Below, in pieces: positions 35,271 to 43,962 of a DNA stretch of 64,000 nt. The DNA is taken from positions 1 through 64,000 of the forward strand of contig JAETQI010000014.1 in the NCBI GenBank assembly GCA_021770755.1. The letters are read 5' to 3'. Position 1 is the first letter of the stretch; each line of letters begins with the position of its first letter. The position numbers and the translations under genes were made by a program. This DNA is from Lachnospiraceae bacterium. GTDB lineage: Bacteria > Bacillota > Clostridia > Lachnospirales > Lachnospiraceae. Under the pieces are notes generated by a model that was given only the letters and a program-made list of their open reading frames with translations, was not told where the DNA came from and did not search any database.

Positions 35271-35726
35271 ATGAAAGTGATCGTGCATGACCTGCAGGAA
35301 AAGTTGTGGCAGGAGCTTGGGATGAAGCTCCAGGACCAGGATATTGTCATCAGCGGGGACGCGGACAGTGGCGGCAGGGATATCGGAGGACTGATGGGGA
35401 AATGTTCCCAACTGGTGCTGATCAGCCGCTGCGTCTACGGGGGATTCAGCCCGTTTGTCCAGGGAGTGCTGGAAAAGTACAAAAAGCATTTCGGACCGCT
35501 TCTGGAGCTGCGGCATGGGCAGACGCACTACGCGGTGAACAGTGCGAACAAAAATACATTTGGCATGGTGTGCTGTTTTTACGGGGACAATATCACACCG
35601 CGGGAGGAGCAGTCAGCGCGGATCCTGTCCGTGTCGGATGGCATATCCCTGCAGGCGCGGGGTGTCAGGATCGCTTTTTATGATACGGTGGACAAGATCA
35701 GACAGCTCAATGGTATCATCGTGTGA
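35271..35726 (+). CDS. flavodoxin/FMN-reductase-like protein, first of a pair
   Basis: The 151-residue protein has alternating strand/helix patterns and SRCVYGGFSPFVQGVLEK (about residues 63-80), which matches the SPVYxGxxSxxxKxFxDR region by which NADPH-dependent FMN reductases hold FMN. It lacks the usual N-terminal GSPR phosphate loop, so the cofactor site may be altered. A GAAGGGA site precedes the ATG. The next gene, 31 bases on, has the same fold pattern, so the two may form a heteromeric flavoprotein. Confidence 0.6.
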   Translation: MKVIVHDLQEKLWQELGMKLQDQDIVISGDADSGGRDIGGLMGKCSQLVLISRCVYGGFSPFVQGVLEKYKKHFGPLLELRHGQTHYAVNSANKNTFGMVCCFYGDNITPREEQSARILSVSDGISLQARGVRIAFYDTVDKIRQLNGIIV

Positions 35727-35757
35727 GATACCGGGCGGATTTGGGAGGAGAGTCGGA

Positions 35758-36381
35758 ATGATTCTGTTTTTGGATGGCGGCTATACGCTGGCGGATGGCA
35801 GTGCGGCGTGCGTGGAGAGTATCCGGGAATGTGCACAGGATGAGGAGCTGGTATCGGTAAAGATCTGCGAGGGCATGGACTGGGACGGCATATACCGCCA
35901 TCTTGAGGATGCCCATGCGATCGTGCTGGCGGCAGATGTCTATCTCGACAGCGTGTCCGCCAATGTTCTTGAGTTTCTTGAGAAGGTTGAACAGGCAGTG
36001 ATCGGCGGGGAGAGCATTGGCGGGAAGTTTTATGCGATCCTCTACACGGAGCTGTACGAGGGGGAACAGACCAGTGTGGCGATGGAGGTTCTGAAAAATT
36101 TCTGTGTACATGCCAATATCACGTGGGGAAGGGGGCTGGGGATCGGCGGCAATAAGGTGGAGGCAGTATCCGGCAGGAGAAGCCTGTGGAACCGGTTTCG
36201 CAGGAGCGCGGCGGATTTCAGGCAGCGATCCCTGCGCGAACAGGCGCTGTTCATCGGCGAAAAATTGCAGGGAACAGATGTGTATATCAAACCGGAGGAG
36301 GTGTCAAGAAAGGAATATATCCGCAAAATGAACCATGAAATGAAAAAAAGTAATCGCGTAAAAATCGCTCAAAACTTTTGA
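35758..36381 (+). CDS. flavodoxin-like protein, second of a pair
   Basis: The 207-residue protein starts at the ATG at 35758, with GGGAGGAG before it. DAHAIVLAADVYLDSVSANVLEFLEK (split by the helix start) and KFYAILYTELYEGEQ fit the strand-loop-helix pattern of flavodoxin-like reductases. A lysine/arginine-rich C-terminal tail (about 150-207) follows. The first strand MILFLDGGY lacks a clear FMN phosphate loop. It probably partners the preceding gene; no enzyme activity can be assigned. Confidence 0.6.
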   Translation: MILFLDGGYTLADGSAACVESIRECAQDEELVSVKICEGMDWDGIYRHLEDAHAIVLAADVYLDSVSANVLEFLEKVEQAVIGGESIGGKFYAILYTELYEGEQTSVAMEVLKNFCVHANITWGRGLGIGGNKVEAVSGRRSLWNRFRRSAADFRQRSLREQALFIGEKLQGTDVYIKPEEVSRKEYIRKMNHEMKKSNRVKIAQNF

Positions 36382-36682
36382 AATCGCAAAAAAACACATA
36401 AAAATTTCAGCTCTTTCAACAAGAAAGAACAGCCATTTTTAAGGCATTTGAGCGGATTTTGAGGTATTTTGGCAGATGCTGTATTTAAAGCGCAAAAAGT
36501 GCGATAAGTAACTGTTGCAAGATAAATTGACAATCTTATATAATGGACATTGCCAAATCCTGCTAGAATTTGTAAGTATACGTAAATTGGGAGCAGCGTA
36601 TACCGATTCTTTGGCCAAGATTATGATTGGGAGACGTGATCATGGCATTTGGCAGTTAAAAATTGAAATGGAGGACAGATTG
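36382..36682. other. intergenic leader of the Spo0A-like gene
   Basis: About 300 AT-rich bases with no credible gene. A promoter candidate, TTGCAA (36515-36520), 18 bases, TATAAT (36539-36544), would give a leader of about 130 bases. The frame of the downstream gene is open back to 36515, but that codon is inside the -35, arguing against an N-terminal extension. Confidence 0.5.
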
Positions 36683-37228
36683 ATGGAACAGTTAAATGTA
36701 ATGACACAGCAGGATAACGAGAATATTTTAAGAATTCTCAGCGATTTATTGACAAAGGACAAGGAATTTCAGATCATGATCACCGTTCCGGCGGGCTCGA
36801 AGCTCACTGGCAGCGACAGCAGCCTGATGGGGAAGAGGACGGATACCAGATCAGATGTGAGTTCCCTGGAAAATGCACACGATCTTGAAAAAGATGTAAC
36901 AGACATGATACATGAGATCGGTGTACCCGCTCATATCAAGGGGTATCAGTATCTTCGTGAGGCAATCATGATGTCGGTGGAGGACATCGAGATGTTGAAC
37001 TCGATCACAAAGATCCTCTATCCGTCTATCGCCAAGAAGTACCAGACGACACCAAGCCGCGTTGAGCGTGCCATACGGCATGCGATCGAAGTAGCGTGGA
37101 GCAGGGGGAAGATGGAGACGCTTGACTCTCTTTTCGGATATACGATCAATATCGGGAAGGGCAAGCCGACCAATTCTGAGTTTATCGCTTTGATAGCAGA
37201 TAAGATCAGGCTCCATTACAGAGCATAA
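36683..37228 (+). CDS. Spo0A-type DNA-binding effector protein lacking a receiver domain
   Basis: The 181-residue protein has the Spo0A C-terminal effector fold (about residues 70-178) with the highly conserved recognition region [19 protein letters not shown] (about 120-138), which contacts 0A boxes in sporulation-master regulators. The receiver domain that normally fills residues 1-120 of Spo0A is absent; the first 70 residues are a short charged region. GGAGGA is seven bases before the ATG at 36683; an in-frame ATG at 36668 overlaps that site. It could be an unphosphorylated, constitutive or antagonistic Spo0A paralogue. Whether a full spo0A exists elsewhere cannot be seen here. Confidence 0.85.
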   Translation: MEQLNVMTQQDNENILRILSDLLTKDKEFQIMITVPAGSKLTGSDSSLMGKRTDTRSDVSSLENAHDLEKDVTDMIHEIGVPAHIKGYQYLREAIMMSVEDIEMLNSITKILYPSIAKKYQTTPSRVERAIRHAIEVAWSRGKMETLDSLFGYTINIGKGKPTNSEFIALIADKIRLHYRA

Positions 37229-37253
37229 TACAAGGTATAATCGGACAAATTCC

Positions 37254-37283
37254 TTTACATTCCCGCCGCGGTTGGTGTATAAT
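37254..37283 (+). promoter_or_regulatory. predicted sigma-A promoter of glgA
   Basis: TTTACA (37254-37259), an 18-base spacer and TATAAT (37278-37283) lie 65 bases upstream of the glgA ATG. Confidence 0.65.
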
Positions 37284-37348
37284 GGTCATATGAATATGGC
37301 ACAGAAGATTTGCAACACTGGAATGAGTGTAGAAAGGGATTTGATCGT

Positions 37349-38800
37349 ATGAAGAATATTTTATTTGTGGCTTCAGAGGGTGTACCATTTATTAAAACGG
37401 GAGGACTTGCAGATGTGGTTGGCTCGCTCCCGAAGTACTACGATAAGAGATATTTTGATGCAAGGGTTATCTTACCCAAATACATGTGCATGTCAGATCA
37501 TGTAAAGTCGCTGATGCAGTACAGGACACATTTTTATCTGGACTTTATGGGTCAGAGTGAGTATGTGGGCGTTCTTGAGGCGCAGTACGACGGTATCACA
37601 TACTACTTCATTGACAACGAGAAAATGTTCGGGGGCTTTAAGCCGTACAGCGATGACCATATCGGTGAGATCACGAAATTTGTCTTTTTCTCTAAGGCGG
37701 CGCTGTCGATCCTTCCGGTTGTAGGCTTCCGGCCGGATATTGTGCACTGCCATGACTGGCAGACTGCGATCATACCAGTGTATCTGAAAGAACGGTTTGC
37801 GCAGGGCGAGTTCTATCAGGGGATCAAGTCGATCATGACGATACACAATCTCAAATTCCAGGGAATTTATGATATCAGGACAGTCCAGAACATCACAGGA
37901 CTTGACGGTTCCTATTTTGCGCCCGACAAGCTGGGGTATTTTAAGGACGGCAATCTCTTAAAGGGCGGACTGACCTATGCCGATGCGATCACGACAGTGA
38001 GTGCGACATACGCGGAGGAGATCAAGACGGACTTCTACGGAGAGAAGCTCAACGGACTTCTGACAGCGAGGACAAACGACCTGCGCGGGATCGTAAACGG
38101 CATTGATTATGATGAATACAATCCGGATACGGATCAGTTTATCGTACATCATTATAACGCTTCGAACTTTAGAAAAGAGAAGATCAAGAATAAGAGAGAC
38201 CTGCAGAAGCAGTTGGGACTGGAAGAGAACGACAAGAAGATGATGCTTGGCATCGTGTCGAGACTGACAGACCAGAAGGGTATGGATCTGGTCGCCTACA
38301 TTATGGATGAGATGTGCAGCAAGGACGATGTGCAGTTGGTCGTACTCGGAACGGGTGAGGAGCGCTATGAGAATATGTTCCGCCACTTTGACTGGAAATA
38401 CCACGGGAAGGTCTCGGCGAACATCTTCTATTCGGAGGAGCTTTCACACAGGATCTATGCGGCATGTGACGCGTTCCTGATGCCGTCGCTGTTTGAGCCG
38501 TGCGGACTGAGCCAGTTGATGTCGCTGCGCTACGGTACGGTGCCGATCGTGCGCGAGACCGGCGGACTGAAAGATACAGTGGAGCCGTACAATGAGTATG
38601 AGAACAGCGGGACGGGGTTCAGCTTTACGAACTACAATGCGCATGAGATGTTCAACACGATCCGTTACGCGGAGCAGGTGTACTATGACAGAAAGCGTGA
38701 CTGGAACAAGATCGTGGACAGAGCCATGGCTGTGGACTATTCGTGGAGCGTATCCGCGAGCAAGTATCAGGAGATGTATGACTGGATGATAGGAAACTAA
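37349..38800 (+). CDS. glgA: glycogen synthase (ADP-glucose type, GT5)
   Basis: The 483-residue enzyme elongates alpha-1,4-glucan from ADP-glucose. It has the GT5 N-terminal motif KTGGLADVVGSLPK (ADP-glucose binding), the catalytic HCHDWQTAIIP, and the C-terminal SRLTDQKGMDLV and PSLFEPCGLSQLMSLRYGTVPIV region with the donor-binding glutamate. Length is standard. The ATG at 37349 fits the family start MKNILFVASEGVPF; GAAAGGGAT lies ahead. No other glg gene is adjacent. A hairpin repeat begins at its stop codon. Confidence 0.96.
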   Translation: MKNILFVASEGVPFIKTGGLADVVGSLPKYYDKRYFDARVILPKYMCMSDHVKSLMQYRTHFYLDFMGQSEYVGVLEAQYDGITYYFIDNEKMFGGFKPYSDDHIGEITKFVFFSKAALSILPVVGFRPDIVHCHDWQTAIIPVYLKERFAQGEFYQGIKSIMTIHNLKFQGIYDIRTVQNITGLDGSYFAPDKLGYFKDGNLLKGGLTYADAITTVSATYAEEIKTDFYGEKLNGLLTARTNDLRGIVNGIDYDEYNPDTDQFIVHHYNASNFRKEKIKNKRDLQKQLGLEENDKKMMLGIVSRLTDQKGMDLVAYIMDEMCSKDDVQLVVLGTGEERYENMFRHFDWKYHGKVSANIFYSEELSHRIYAACDAFLMPSLFEPCGLSQLMSLRYGTVPIVRETGGLKDTVEPYNEYENSGTGFSFTNYNAHEMFNTIRYAEQVYYDRKRDWNKIVDRAMAVDYSWSVSASKYQEMYDWMIGN

Positions 38801-38945
38801 GTGCAGGAAACTAAGTGCGACTAAGGTCATAAAGGACATGACCTAAGTCTTACTAAGTTTCCGGAAAGAACGCATAGGGCAGCGTTCTTTCGGGTTGTTG
38901 GTGATAACTGGGAGAGTTGGAAAGAACGCGTGAACGCGTTCTTTC
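38791..38945 (+). repeat. composite hairpin element downstream of glgA
   Basis: A 14-base unit AGGAAACTAAGTGC is repeated in tandem (38791-38804 and 38805-38818) across the glgA stop. The second unit starts a large hairpin, 38806-38830 pairing with 38838-38862 (about 21 of 25 positions). This is followed by a GAAAGAACGC/GCGTTCTTTC hairpin (38864-38891) and a second perfect 11-bp one (38920-38945). CTAAGTTTC plus the AAGAACGC hairpin recurs at 25435-25474 after queH. Confidence 0.65.
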
Positions 38946-38952
38946 TCTATGT

Positions 38953-39040
38953 GATGCACATGGGTACCTGGCGCACGAGTGGGAAGGAATTTTTTTCCCT
39001 GCTCGGTGTGATGTACATGGCGGGGGAAGGGGGGCTTCCC
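38953..39040 (+). repeat. GC-rich intergenic element, possible copy D of dispersed repeat
   Basis: GCGCACGAGTGGGAAGGAA...TTCCCTGCTCGG forms an imperfect hairpin like those at 7506-7535, 35085-35114 and 58851-58881. A second GGGGAAG/CTTCCCC hairpin follows. The similarity is partial and in the hairpin half only. Confidence 0.4.
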
Positions 39041-39071
39041 CTGTTTGATTGATGGATAAGGTGGGGTTGAG

Positions 39072-40826
39072 ATGGCATTTGACGGGGTGACGATCGCGGG
39101 GATCGTCGGGGAACTGGAGGAGAAACTGGTCGGGAACAGGATCTATAAGATCGCGCAGCCTGAGAAGGATGAGCTGATCCTGACGGTGAAGGGGAGCTGC
39201 GGTCAGGTGAGGCTGTTGATGTCGGCAGATGCCTCCCTTCCGCTGCTGTACCTGACGGAAAAGAATAAGACGAGTCCGATGACGGCGCCGAATTTCTGCA
39301 TGCTTCTGCGCAAGCATCTGCAGAACGCGCGCATTGTGTCGGTGACGCAGCCGGGACTGGAGCGCATTGTGCGCTTTGAGCTGGAGCATCTGAACGAGCT
39401 AGGAGACCTGTGCAGGAAGTATCTGATCATAGAGCTGATGGGAAAGCACAGCAACATCATTTTCTGTGACGACAGGGATATGATCATCGACAGCATCAAA
39501 CATATCTCGGGTATGGTCAGCTCGGTGAGGGAGGTCCTGCCGGGGCGCACTTATTTTATACCGAAGACGCAGGATAAGGCGGAACTGCTGGAATGCACGG
39601 CGGGGGAAATCGCCGCAGTGCTGAAAGCAAAGAGCCTGCCGGTCTACAAGGCGGTCTATATGGGGTTTACCGGCGTATCGCCCTGTATCGCGCAGGAGCT
39701 GTGTTACAGGGCAGGGGTTGACGCGGATCTGCCTTCCGCAGAGCTTGCGGGGGAAGCGCTTGAACGGATCGTCTCCGAGCTTGGCGGGCTGGCGGACTGC
39801 GTGAAAAAGGGCAGATTTTGTTTTAATGTAGTGTATGAGAACGGACAGCCGGTCGAGTATGCGGCGATACGACTGAGCTCATACGCGCAGGATCAGAGCC
39901 GCTGCTTTGAGCGGATCTCGGAGCTTTTGGAATATTATTATGCGGAGAAAAATGTGATCACGCGCATCCGGCAGCGCTCCGTGGATCTGCGAAAGATCGT
40001 GCAGACAGCGCTCGAGCGCAATGTCAAGAAATACGATCTGCAGATGAAGCAGCTTCAGGATACAGAGAAACGGGAAAAATACAGGGTATATGGCGAGCTT
40101 TTAAATGCGTATGGCTACGGTGTGGAGACAGGGGCAAAGTCCATGGAGGCGCTCAACTACTATGACGACCAGATGATAACGATACCGCTGGATCCGATGC
40201 TTACTGCGGGGGAGAACGCCAAAAAATATTTTGACAAATACCAGAAGCTAAAGCGCACCTATGAGGCGCTGACGACGCTTACCAGGGAGACAAAGGAGGA
40301 GATCGATCATCTCTCATCGATCAGCACGTCGCTGGATATTGCGCTGAGAGAGGAAGATCTGGTGCAGATCAAGGAGGAACTGATCGAGAGCGGATACATC
40401 AGGCGCAGGGGCAATGCAAAGCGCGAGAAGATCACGAGCAGGCCGTTTCACTATGTCAGCAGCGATGGATACCATATTTATGTCGGCAAGAATAACTACC
40501 AGAACGAGGAGCTTACCTTTAAGTTTGCGACGGGAAATGACTGGTGGTTCCACACAAAAGGAATACCGGGTTCGCATGTGGTTGTGAAGGCAAACGGTGA
40601 GGAGCTTCCCGACAGGGTATTTGAGGAGGCCGGAAGACTTGCGGCGCACTATTCCCAGGCAAGAGGGCAGGAGAAGGTGGAGATCGACTATACACAGAAG
40701 AAGAACGTCAAGAAGCCCAATGGCTCCAAGCCGGGATTTGTGGTATACTACACAAACTATTCACTCGTTATCGACTCGGATATCACGGGGATCGAGCAGG
40801 TGGGAGATGACATGATAAGACGATAA
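39072..40826 (+). CDS. rqcH: ribosome quality control protein RqcH (NFACT family)
   Basis: The 584-residue protein has the NFACT-N domain (about residues 1-180, starting MAFDGVTIAGIVGELEEKL), a helix-hairpin region, a coiled coil (about 290-430) and the NFACT-R domain near the C-terminus with NDWWFHTKGIPGSHVVV. Family members bind split 50S subunits carrying stalled chains and recruit tRNA-Ala to add alanine tails for degradation; they were once labelled fibronectin-binding proteins. It is complete and in a typical chromosomal setting. Confidence 0.93.
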   Translation: MAFDGVTIAGIVGELEEKLVGNRIYKIAQPEKDELILTVKGSCGQVRLLMSADASLPLLYLTEKNKTSPMTAPNFCMLLRKHLQNARIVSVTQPGLERIVRFELEHLNELGDLCRKYLIIELMGKHSNIIFCDDRDMIIDSIKHISGMVSSVREVLPGRTYFIPKTQDKAELLECTAGEIAAVLKAKSLPVYKAVYMGFTGVSPCIAQELCYRAGVDADLPSAELAGEALERIVSELGGLADCVKKGRFCFNVVYENGQPVEYAAIRLSSYAQDQSRCFERISELLEYYYAEKNVITRIRQRSVDLRKIVQTALERNVKKYDLQMKQLQDTEKREKYRVYGELLNAYGYGVETGAKSMEALNYYDDQMITIPLDPMLTAGENAKKYFDKYQKLKRTYEALTTLTRETKEEIDHLSSISTSLDIALREEDLVQIKEELIESGYIRRRGNAKREKITSRPFHYVSSDGYHIYVGKNNYQNEELTFKFATGNDWWFHTKGIPGSHVVVKANGEELPDRVFEEAGRLAAHYSQARGQEKVEIDYTQKKNVKKPNGSKPGFVVYYTNYSLVIDSDITGIEQVGDDMIRR

Positions 40827-40908
40827 ATAGGATAAAAGGATAAATCTTAACAGAGTATGTTATGTTTTAAGATTACGGCCTGTAAATATCGAAATATCCG
40901 TAAAAATA

Positions 40909-40938
40909 TTGACTAAGTATTCCGAAATCGTATATTAT
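40909..40938 (+). promoter_or_regulatory. predicted promoter of the AAA15/RloB-like cassette
   Basis: TTGACT (40909-40914) is followed by overlapping -10 candidates TATATT (40931-40936, spacer 16) and TATTAT (40933-40938, spacer 18) in strongly AT-rich DNA. GGGAGG precedes the ATG at 40962. Confidence 0.55.
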
Positions 40939-40961
40939 ATAATATAGGGAGGTGTAGGAAT

Positions 40962-42155
40962 ATGTTAGTACAATTTACGTTGAAAAATGTTCTCTCATTT
41001 AAAGAAGAAACTACTTTGGATATGAGAGCGATCAAGGCATATAAGGAGCACGAAAGTAATCTGATCGAATATGGAAATAAAGAGAAGGTTCTGAGGGTGA
41101 CGGCAATCTATGGAGCAAATGCAAGCGGAAAATCAAATCTGTATTATGCGATGAAGTATTTTCAAAAGATCATAGCAGAGTCCCTCAATAATGTAAAGGG
41201 CGGGGAATCGACAGCGATCGAGGAGTACTATATGCCGTTTTCTTTTGAAGAAGATCACGAAAATTCAGAGTTTGAAATTGTTCAGATTTTAGAAGATTAT
41301 GAATACAGATATGGATTTGAGTACAATGCAAAATGCATCGTGGCGGAATGGCTTTATCGAAAAAATCTTCAGACAAACCGAACCTCAACGATATTTGAAC
41401 GGACGATGGAAACAGTAAATTTGGGTTCAAGTGTAAGGAAAGAGTGCGATGTTTACAAAGAACAGATCCCCGTGGAAACGTTAGTTCTTTCCTTCTTCAA
41501 TAAATTGAAATTGAAAACGGATATTTTCAAGAATGTGTATTCTGGAGTGATGGGTACTTTGGTTGTTCCAACAGACTTTTGTGAAGACACGGATTTATTG
41601 AAATTATTATTGCCCCAGATCATTGAAGATGAAAAAGAGGAATTGTTAAAATTTTTATCCGCAATTGATACAGGTATTCAGGATATTGGATATATTGAAA
41701 AGGAAAAAGAAGTTGTTTTCATAACACTTCATAAAGGAAAAGATCAAAAAAAGTACCCATTAAATTTAGAGGATGAATCGGAAGGCACGATAAAAAGCAT
41801 TATGCTTTATATTTATGCGCGTGCGGCAATTTATAGTGATAAGACAATGTTTGTTGATGAATTGAATATCAAACTGCATCCGCTGTTATTGAAATTTATC
41901 ATCGATCTGTTCTATGATAACGATTCAAAGGCTCAGTTGATCTATACAACACATGACACGACACTGCTGGACAAAAAATTTTTTAGAAGAGATCAGATCT
42001 GGTTTGTGCAAAAGGACGAATTTGGATATTCGGAAATTTCTGCGCTATCGGATTTTAAAGTCAGGTCTGATGCCTCGTTTGAAAAGGATTATCTGGCAGG
42101 AGTATATGGAGGGATTCCATACTTGAAAGAGTTTAGCATGAAAGAAGGTCATTAA
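40962..42155 (+). CDS. AAA15-type ATPase, RloA/AbiLi-like
   Basis: The 397-residue protein has an ABC/SMC-like ATPase fold. The N-terminal strand MLVQFTLKNVLSFKEE is followed by Walker A GANASGKSN (about residues 50-58), Walker B TMFVDELN (about 297-304) and the switch histidine in IYTTHDTTLLD (about 328-338). It is in the OLD-related AAA15 family found in RloA, AbiLi and the AriA subunit of PARIS. These sense phage infection or its anti-defence proteins and control a toxic partner. The following gene begins directly after its stop and encodes the expected TOPRIM partner. The AT-rich composition differs sharply from flanking genes, suggesting acquisition by transfer. Confidence 0.85.
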   Translation: MLVQFTLKNVLSFKEETTLDMRAIKAYKEHESNLIEYGNKEKVLRVTAIYGANASGKSNLYYAMKYFQKIIAESLNNVKGGESTAIEEYYMPFSFEEDHENSEFEIVQILEDYEYRYGFEYNAKCIVAEWLYRKNLQTNRTSTIFERTMETVNLGSSVRKECDVYKEQIPVETLVLSFFNKLKLKTDIFKNVYSGVMGTLVVPTDFCEDTDLLKLLLPQIIEDEKEELLKFLSAIDTGIQDIGYIEKEKEVVFITLHKGKDQKKYPLNLEDESEGTIKSIMLYIYARAAIYSDKTMFVDELNIKLHPLLLKFIIDLFYDNDSKAQLIYTTHDTTLLDKKFFRRDQIWFVQKDEFGYSEISALSDFKVRSDASFEKDYLAGVYGGIPYLKEFSMKEGH

Positions 42156-42836
42156 ATGGGCTCGGATGAACTGTTTAAGAAACGGCGGGCGGCGAGAAAG
42201 CAAAGACGGCATGAATATAAGATGCCCAGGGCGAATTCATTTCTGATCGTGACAGAAGGTGAGCGCACGGAACCGCTATATTTCAGAGGGTTACAAAAAC
42301 TTATCAAAGAGAAGATAGGCGGCACGGTTGACATTGTGGAGCGGCCGGTCATCGACATTTATGGGGAAGGTTGTTCTACCAATAAACTGATCGAAGTTGC
42401 AGAGCGGATCGTGAAAGATGCAAAAATCATGTATCAGAATGTCTGGATCGTGTTTGACAAGGATGATTTTGAAGATTTTAACCAGGCAGTAAAAGAAGGA
42501 ACGGATAGAGGTTACAACATAGCATGGAGCAATCAGTCTTTTGAGTACTGGTTGTATCTGCATTTTAATTATAGTGATTCGGCATTGCACAGGTATCAAT
42601 GGAATGAAAAATTAGATGAACTTTTCAGACAGAATCATTTAGGTAATGGAACATATCAAAAGAATTATGAAGATATATACGAGATGGTGAATCTGTATGA
42701 TGGAGTGAATACTGCTATCAAAAATGCAAAGCGCAGGATGGCTGAGTTTGATAAGGGGATGCATAAGCCCTCAGAATATGATCCGGGGACAACAGTATAT
42801 CAATTGGTTGAAGTATTAAAAAGTTATCTGGAATGA
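42156..42836 (+). CDS. RloB/AbiLii-like TOPRIM protein
   Basis: The 226-residue protein has a basic N-terminus (FKKRRAARKQRRHEYK) and then TOPRIM features: the glutamate motif LIVTEGERTEPLYF (about residues 28-41) and the DxD motif VFDKDDFEDF (about 100-109), which bind metal in nucleases and topoisomerases. SFEYWLYLHF (about 128-137) is a conserved family segment. It is the probable effector nuclease of a two-gene system. Its ATG follows the ATPase stop with no gap, so both are made from one coupled message. The family matches RloB and AbiLii; PARIS AriB (DUF4435) is a related but different partner. Confidence 0.85.
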   Translation: MGSDELFKKRRAARKQRRHEYKMPRANSFLIVTEGERTEPLYFRGLQKLIKEKIGGTVDIVERPVIDIYGEGCSTNKLIEVAERIVKDAKIMYQNVWIVFDKDDFEDFNQAVKEGTDRGYNIAWSNQSFEYWLYLHFNYSDSALHRYQWNEKLDELFRQNHLGNGTYQKNYEDIYEMVNLYDGVNTAIKNAKRRMAEFDKGMHKPSEYDPGTTVYQLVEVLKSYLE

Positions 42837-42862
42837 ATAAATAACGACAATATTGATTCTTC

Positions 42863-42891
42863 TTGCCATATCCCCAAACTAAGTGTATGAT
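42863..42891 (+). promoter_or_regulatory. predicted sigma-A promoter of map
   Basis: TTGCCA (42863-42868), a 17-base spacer and TATGAT (42886-42891). It lies after the cassette, so map is transcribed independently of it. Confidence 0.65.
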
Positions 42892-42945
42892 AGAAAAGGA
42901 GTCAGAACGTCAGAAAAGACTTACTTTACGATGGAGATATCATAT

Positions 42946-43890
42946 ATGGGAAAGAATGTATTGGAATACAATTTGATGCGCAGGAAGGTTTCCAGAAATC
43001 CGTTTCAGGTGGAAGTCGAGGAGAAGCTGGGGCGAAATGATGACTGCTGGTGCGGCAGCGGCAAAAAATATAAGAAGTGCCACTGTTCCTTTGACGACAA
43101 GCTTGACGATTACAGGCGAAAGAGCGTGTTAGTGCCGCCAAGGCGCATCATCAAGAACCCGGACCAGATCCAGGGGATCCGCGAGAGTGCCAGGGTGAAC
43201 ATCGCGATACTCGACTATCTGGATGAACATATCGTGGAGGGGATCTCCACACAAGAGATCGACAACTGGGTGAGCAGCATTACCAGAAAACATAACGCGG
43301 TCGCGGCGCCGCTCAATTATGAGGGCTTCCCAAAGAGTGTGTGCACCTCGATCAACGATGTAGTCTGCCACGGGATCCCGTCCAAAGATGAGATCCTAAA
43401 GGACGGGGATATCGTCAACGTGGACGTATCCACGATCTACAAAGGGTATTTTTCGGATTCCTCGAGAATGTACTGCATCGGGAACGTCTCTGCGGAGAAG
43501 AAGCGCCTGGTGGATATCGCCCGGCAGAGTCTCGACATCGGCCTGCAGTATGTACAGCCGTGGAGGAAGATCGGGGATATGGGAGCGGCGATCCACGAGT
43601 TTGTCATGCAGAACGGCTACAGTGTAGTCAGGGAGATCGGCGGGCACGGCGTCGGGCTGGAGTTCCATGAAGATCCGTGGGTGAGCTATGTATGTCCGAA
43701 GGACACAGGGATGCTGATGGTGCCGGGGATGGTGTTTACGATCGAGCCGATGATCAACATGGGAAAAGAGGAGATCTATATCTCAGATGACGATGGCTGG
43801 ACAGTGCACACGGACGATGGCCTCCCCTCGGCGCAGTGGGAGATCCAGGTGCTCGTCACAGAGGATGGGTATGAGATCATTTCCTATTAA
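42946..43890 (+). CDS. map: methionine aminopeptidase with N-terminal SEC-C zinc motif
   Basis: The 314-residue enzyme removes initiator methionine. An N-terminal extension carries a SEC-C motif (GRNDDCWCGSGKKYKKCHC, about residues 30-48), a zinc finger that also occurs on SecA and probably helps ribosome association. The type I peptidase core has metal ligands in VNVDVSTIYKGYFSDSS, GHGVGLEFHEDP and FTIEPMIN. The ATG at 42946 is preferred, with GGAGA ahead; the promoter -10 overlaps earlier in-frame codons. This SEC-C form is usual in Clostridia. Confidence 0.92.
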   Translation: MGKNVLEYNLMRRKVSRNPFQVEVEEKLGRNDDCWCGSGKKYKKCHCSFDDKLDDYRRKSVLVPPRRIIKNPDQIQGIRESARVNIAILDYLDEHIVEGISTQEIDNWVSSITRKHNAVAAPLNYEGFPKSVCTSINDVVCHGIPSKDEILKDGDIVNVDVSTIYKGYFSDSSRMYCIGNVSAEKKRLVDIARQSLDIGLQYVQPWRKIGDMGAAIHEFVMQNGYSVVREIGGHGVGLEFHEDPWVSYVCPKDTGMLMVPGMVFTIEPMINMGKEEIYISDDDGWTVHTDDGLPSAQWEIQVLVTEDGYEIISY

Positions 43891-43908
43891 AATTGAAATA
43901 GTTTCAGG

Positions 43909-43952
43909 ACTGAACTACTGCCGGTATGATCTGGTTGCGGTTCAGTTTTTTT
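43909..43952 (+). terminator. terminator of map
   Basis: The arms ACTGAAC (43909-43915) and GTTCAGT (43940-43946) are followed by a T-run; the 24-base loop is long for an intrinsic terminator. Confidence 0.55.
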
Positions 43953-43962
43953 GTTATTCTGG

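Noticed and set aside
36527-36544. TTGACA and TATAAT close together upstream of the Spo0A-like gene
   Set aside because: The spacer is only six bases, too short for a sigma-A promoter; TTGCAA with an 18-base spacer to the same TATAAT is a better reading.
40962-42836. Identification of the cassette as PARIS (AriA/AriB)
   Set aside because: The ATPase fits, but the second protein has the RloB-type TEGERTEP and SFEYWL segments rather than a DUF4435 AriB pattern, so RloAB/AbiL is the closer match.
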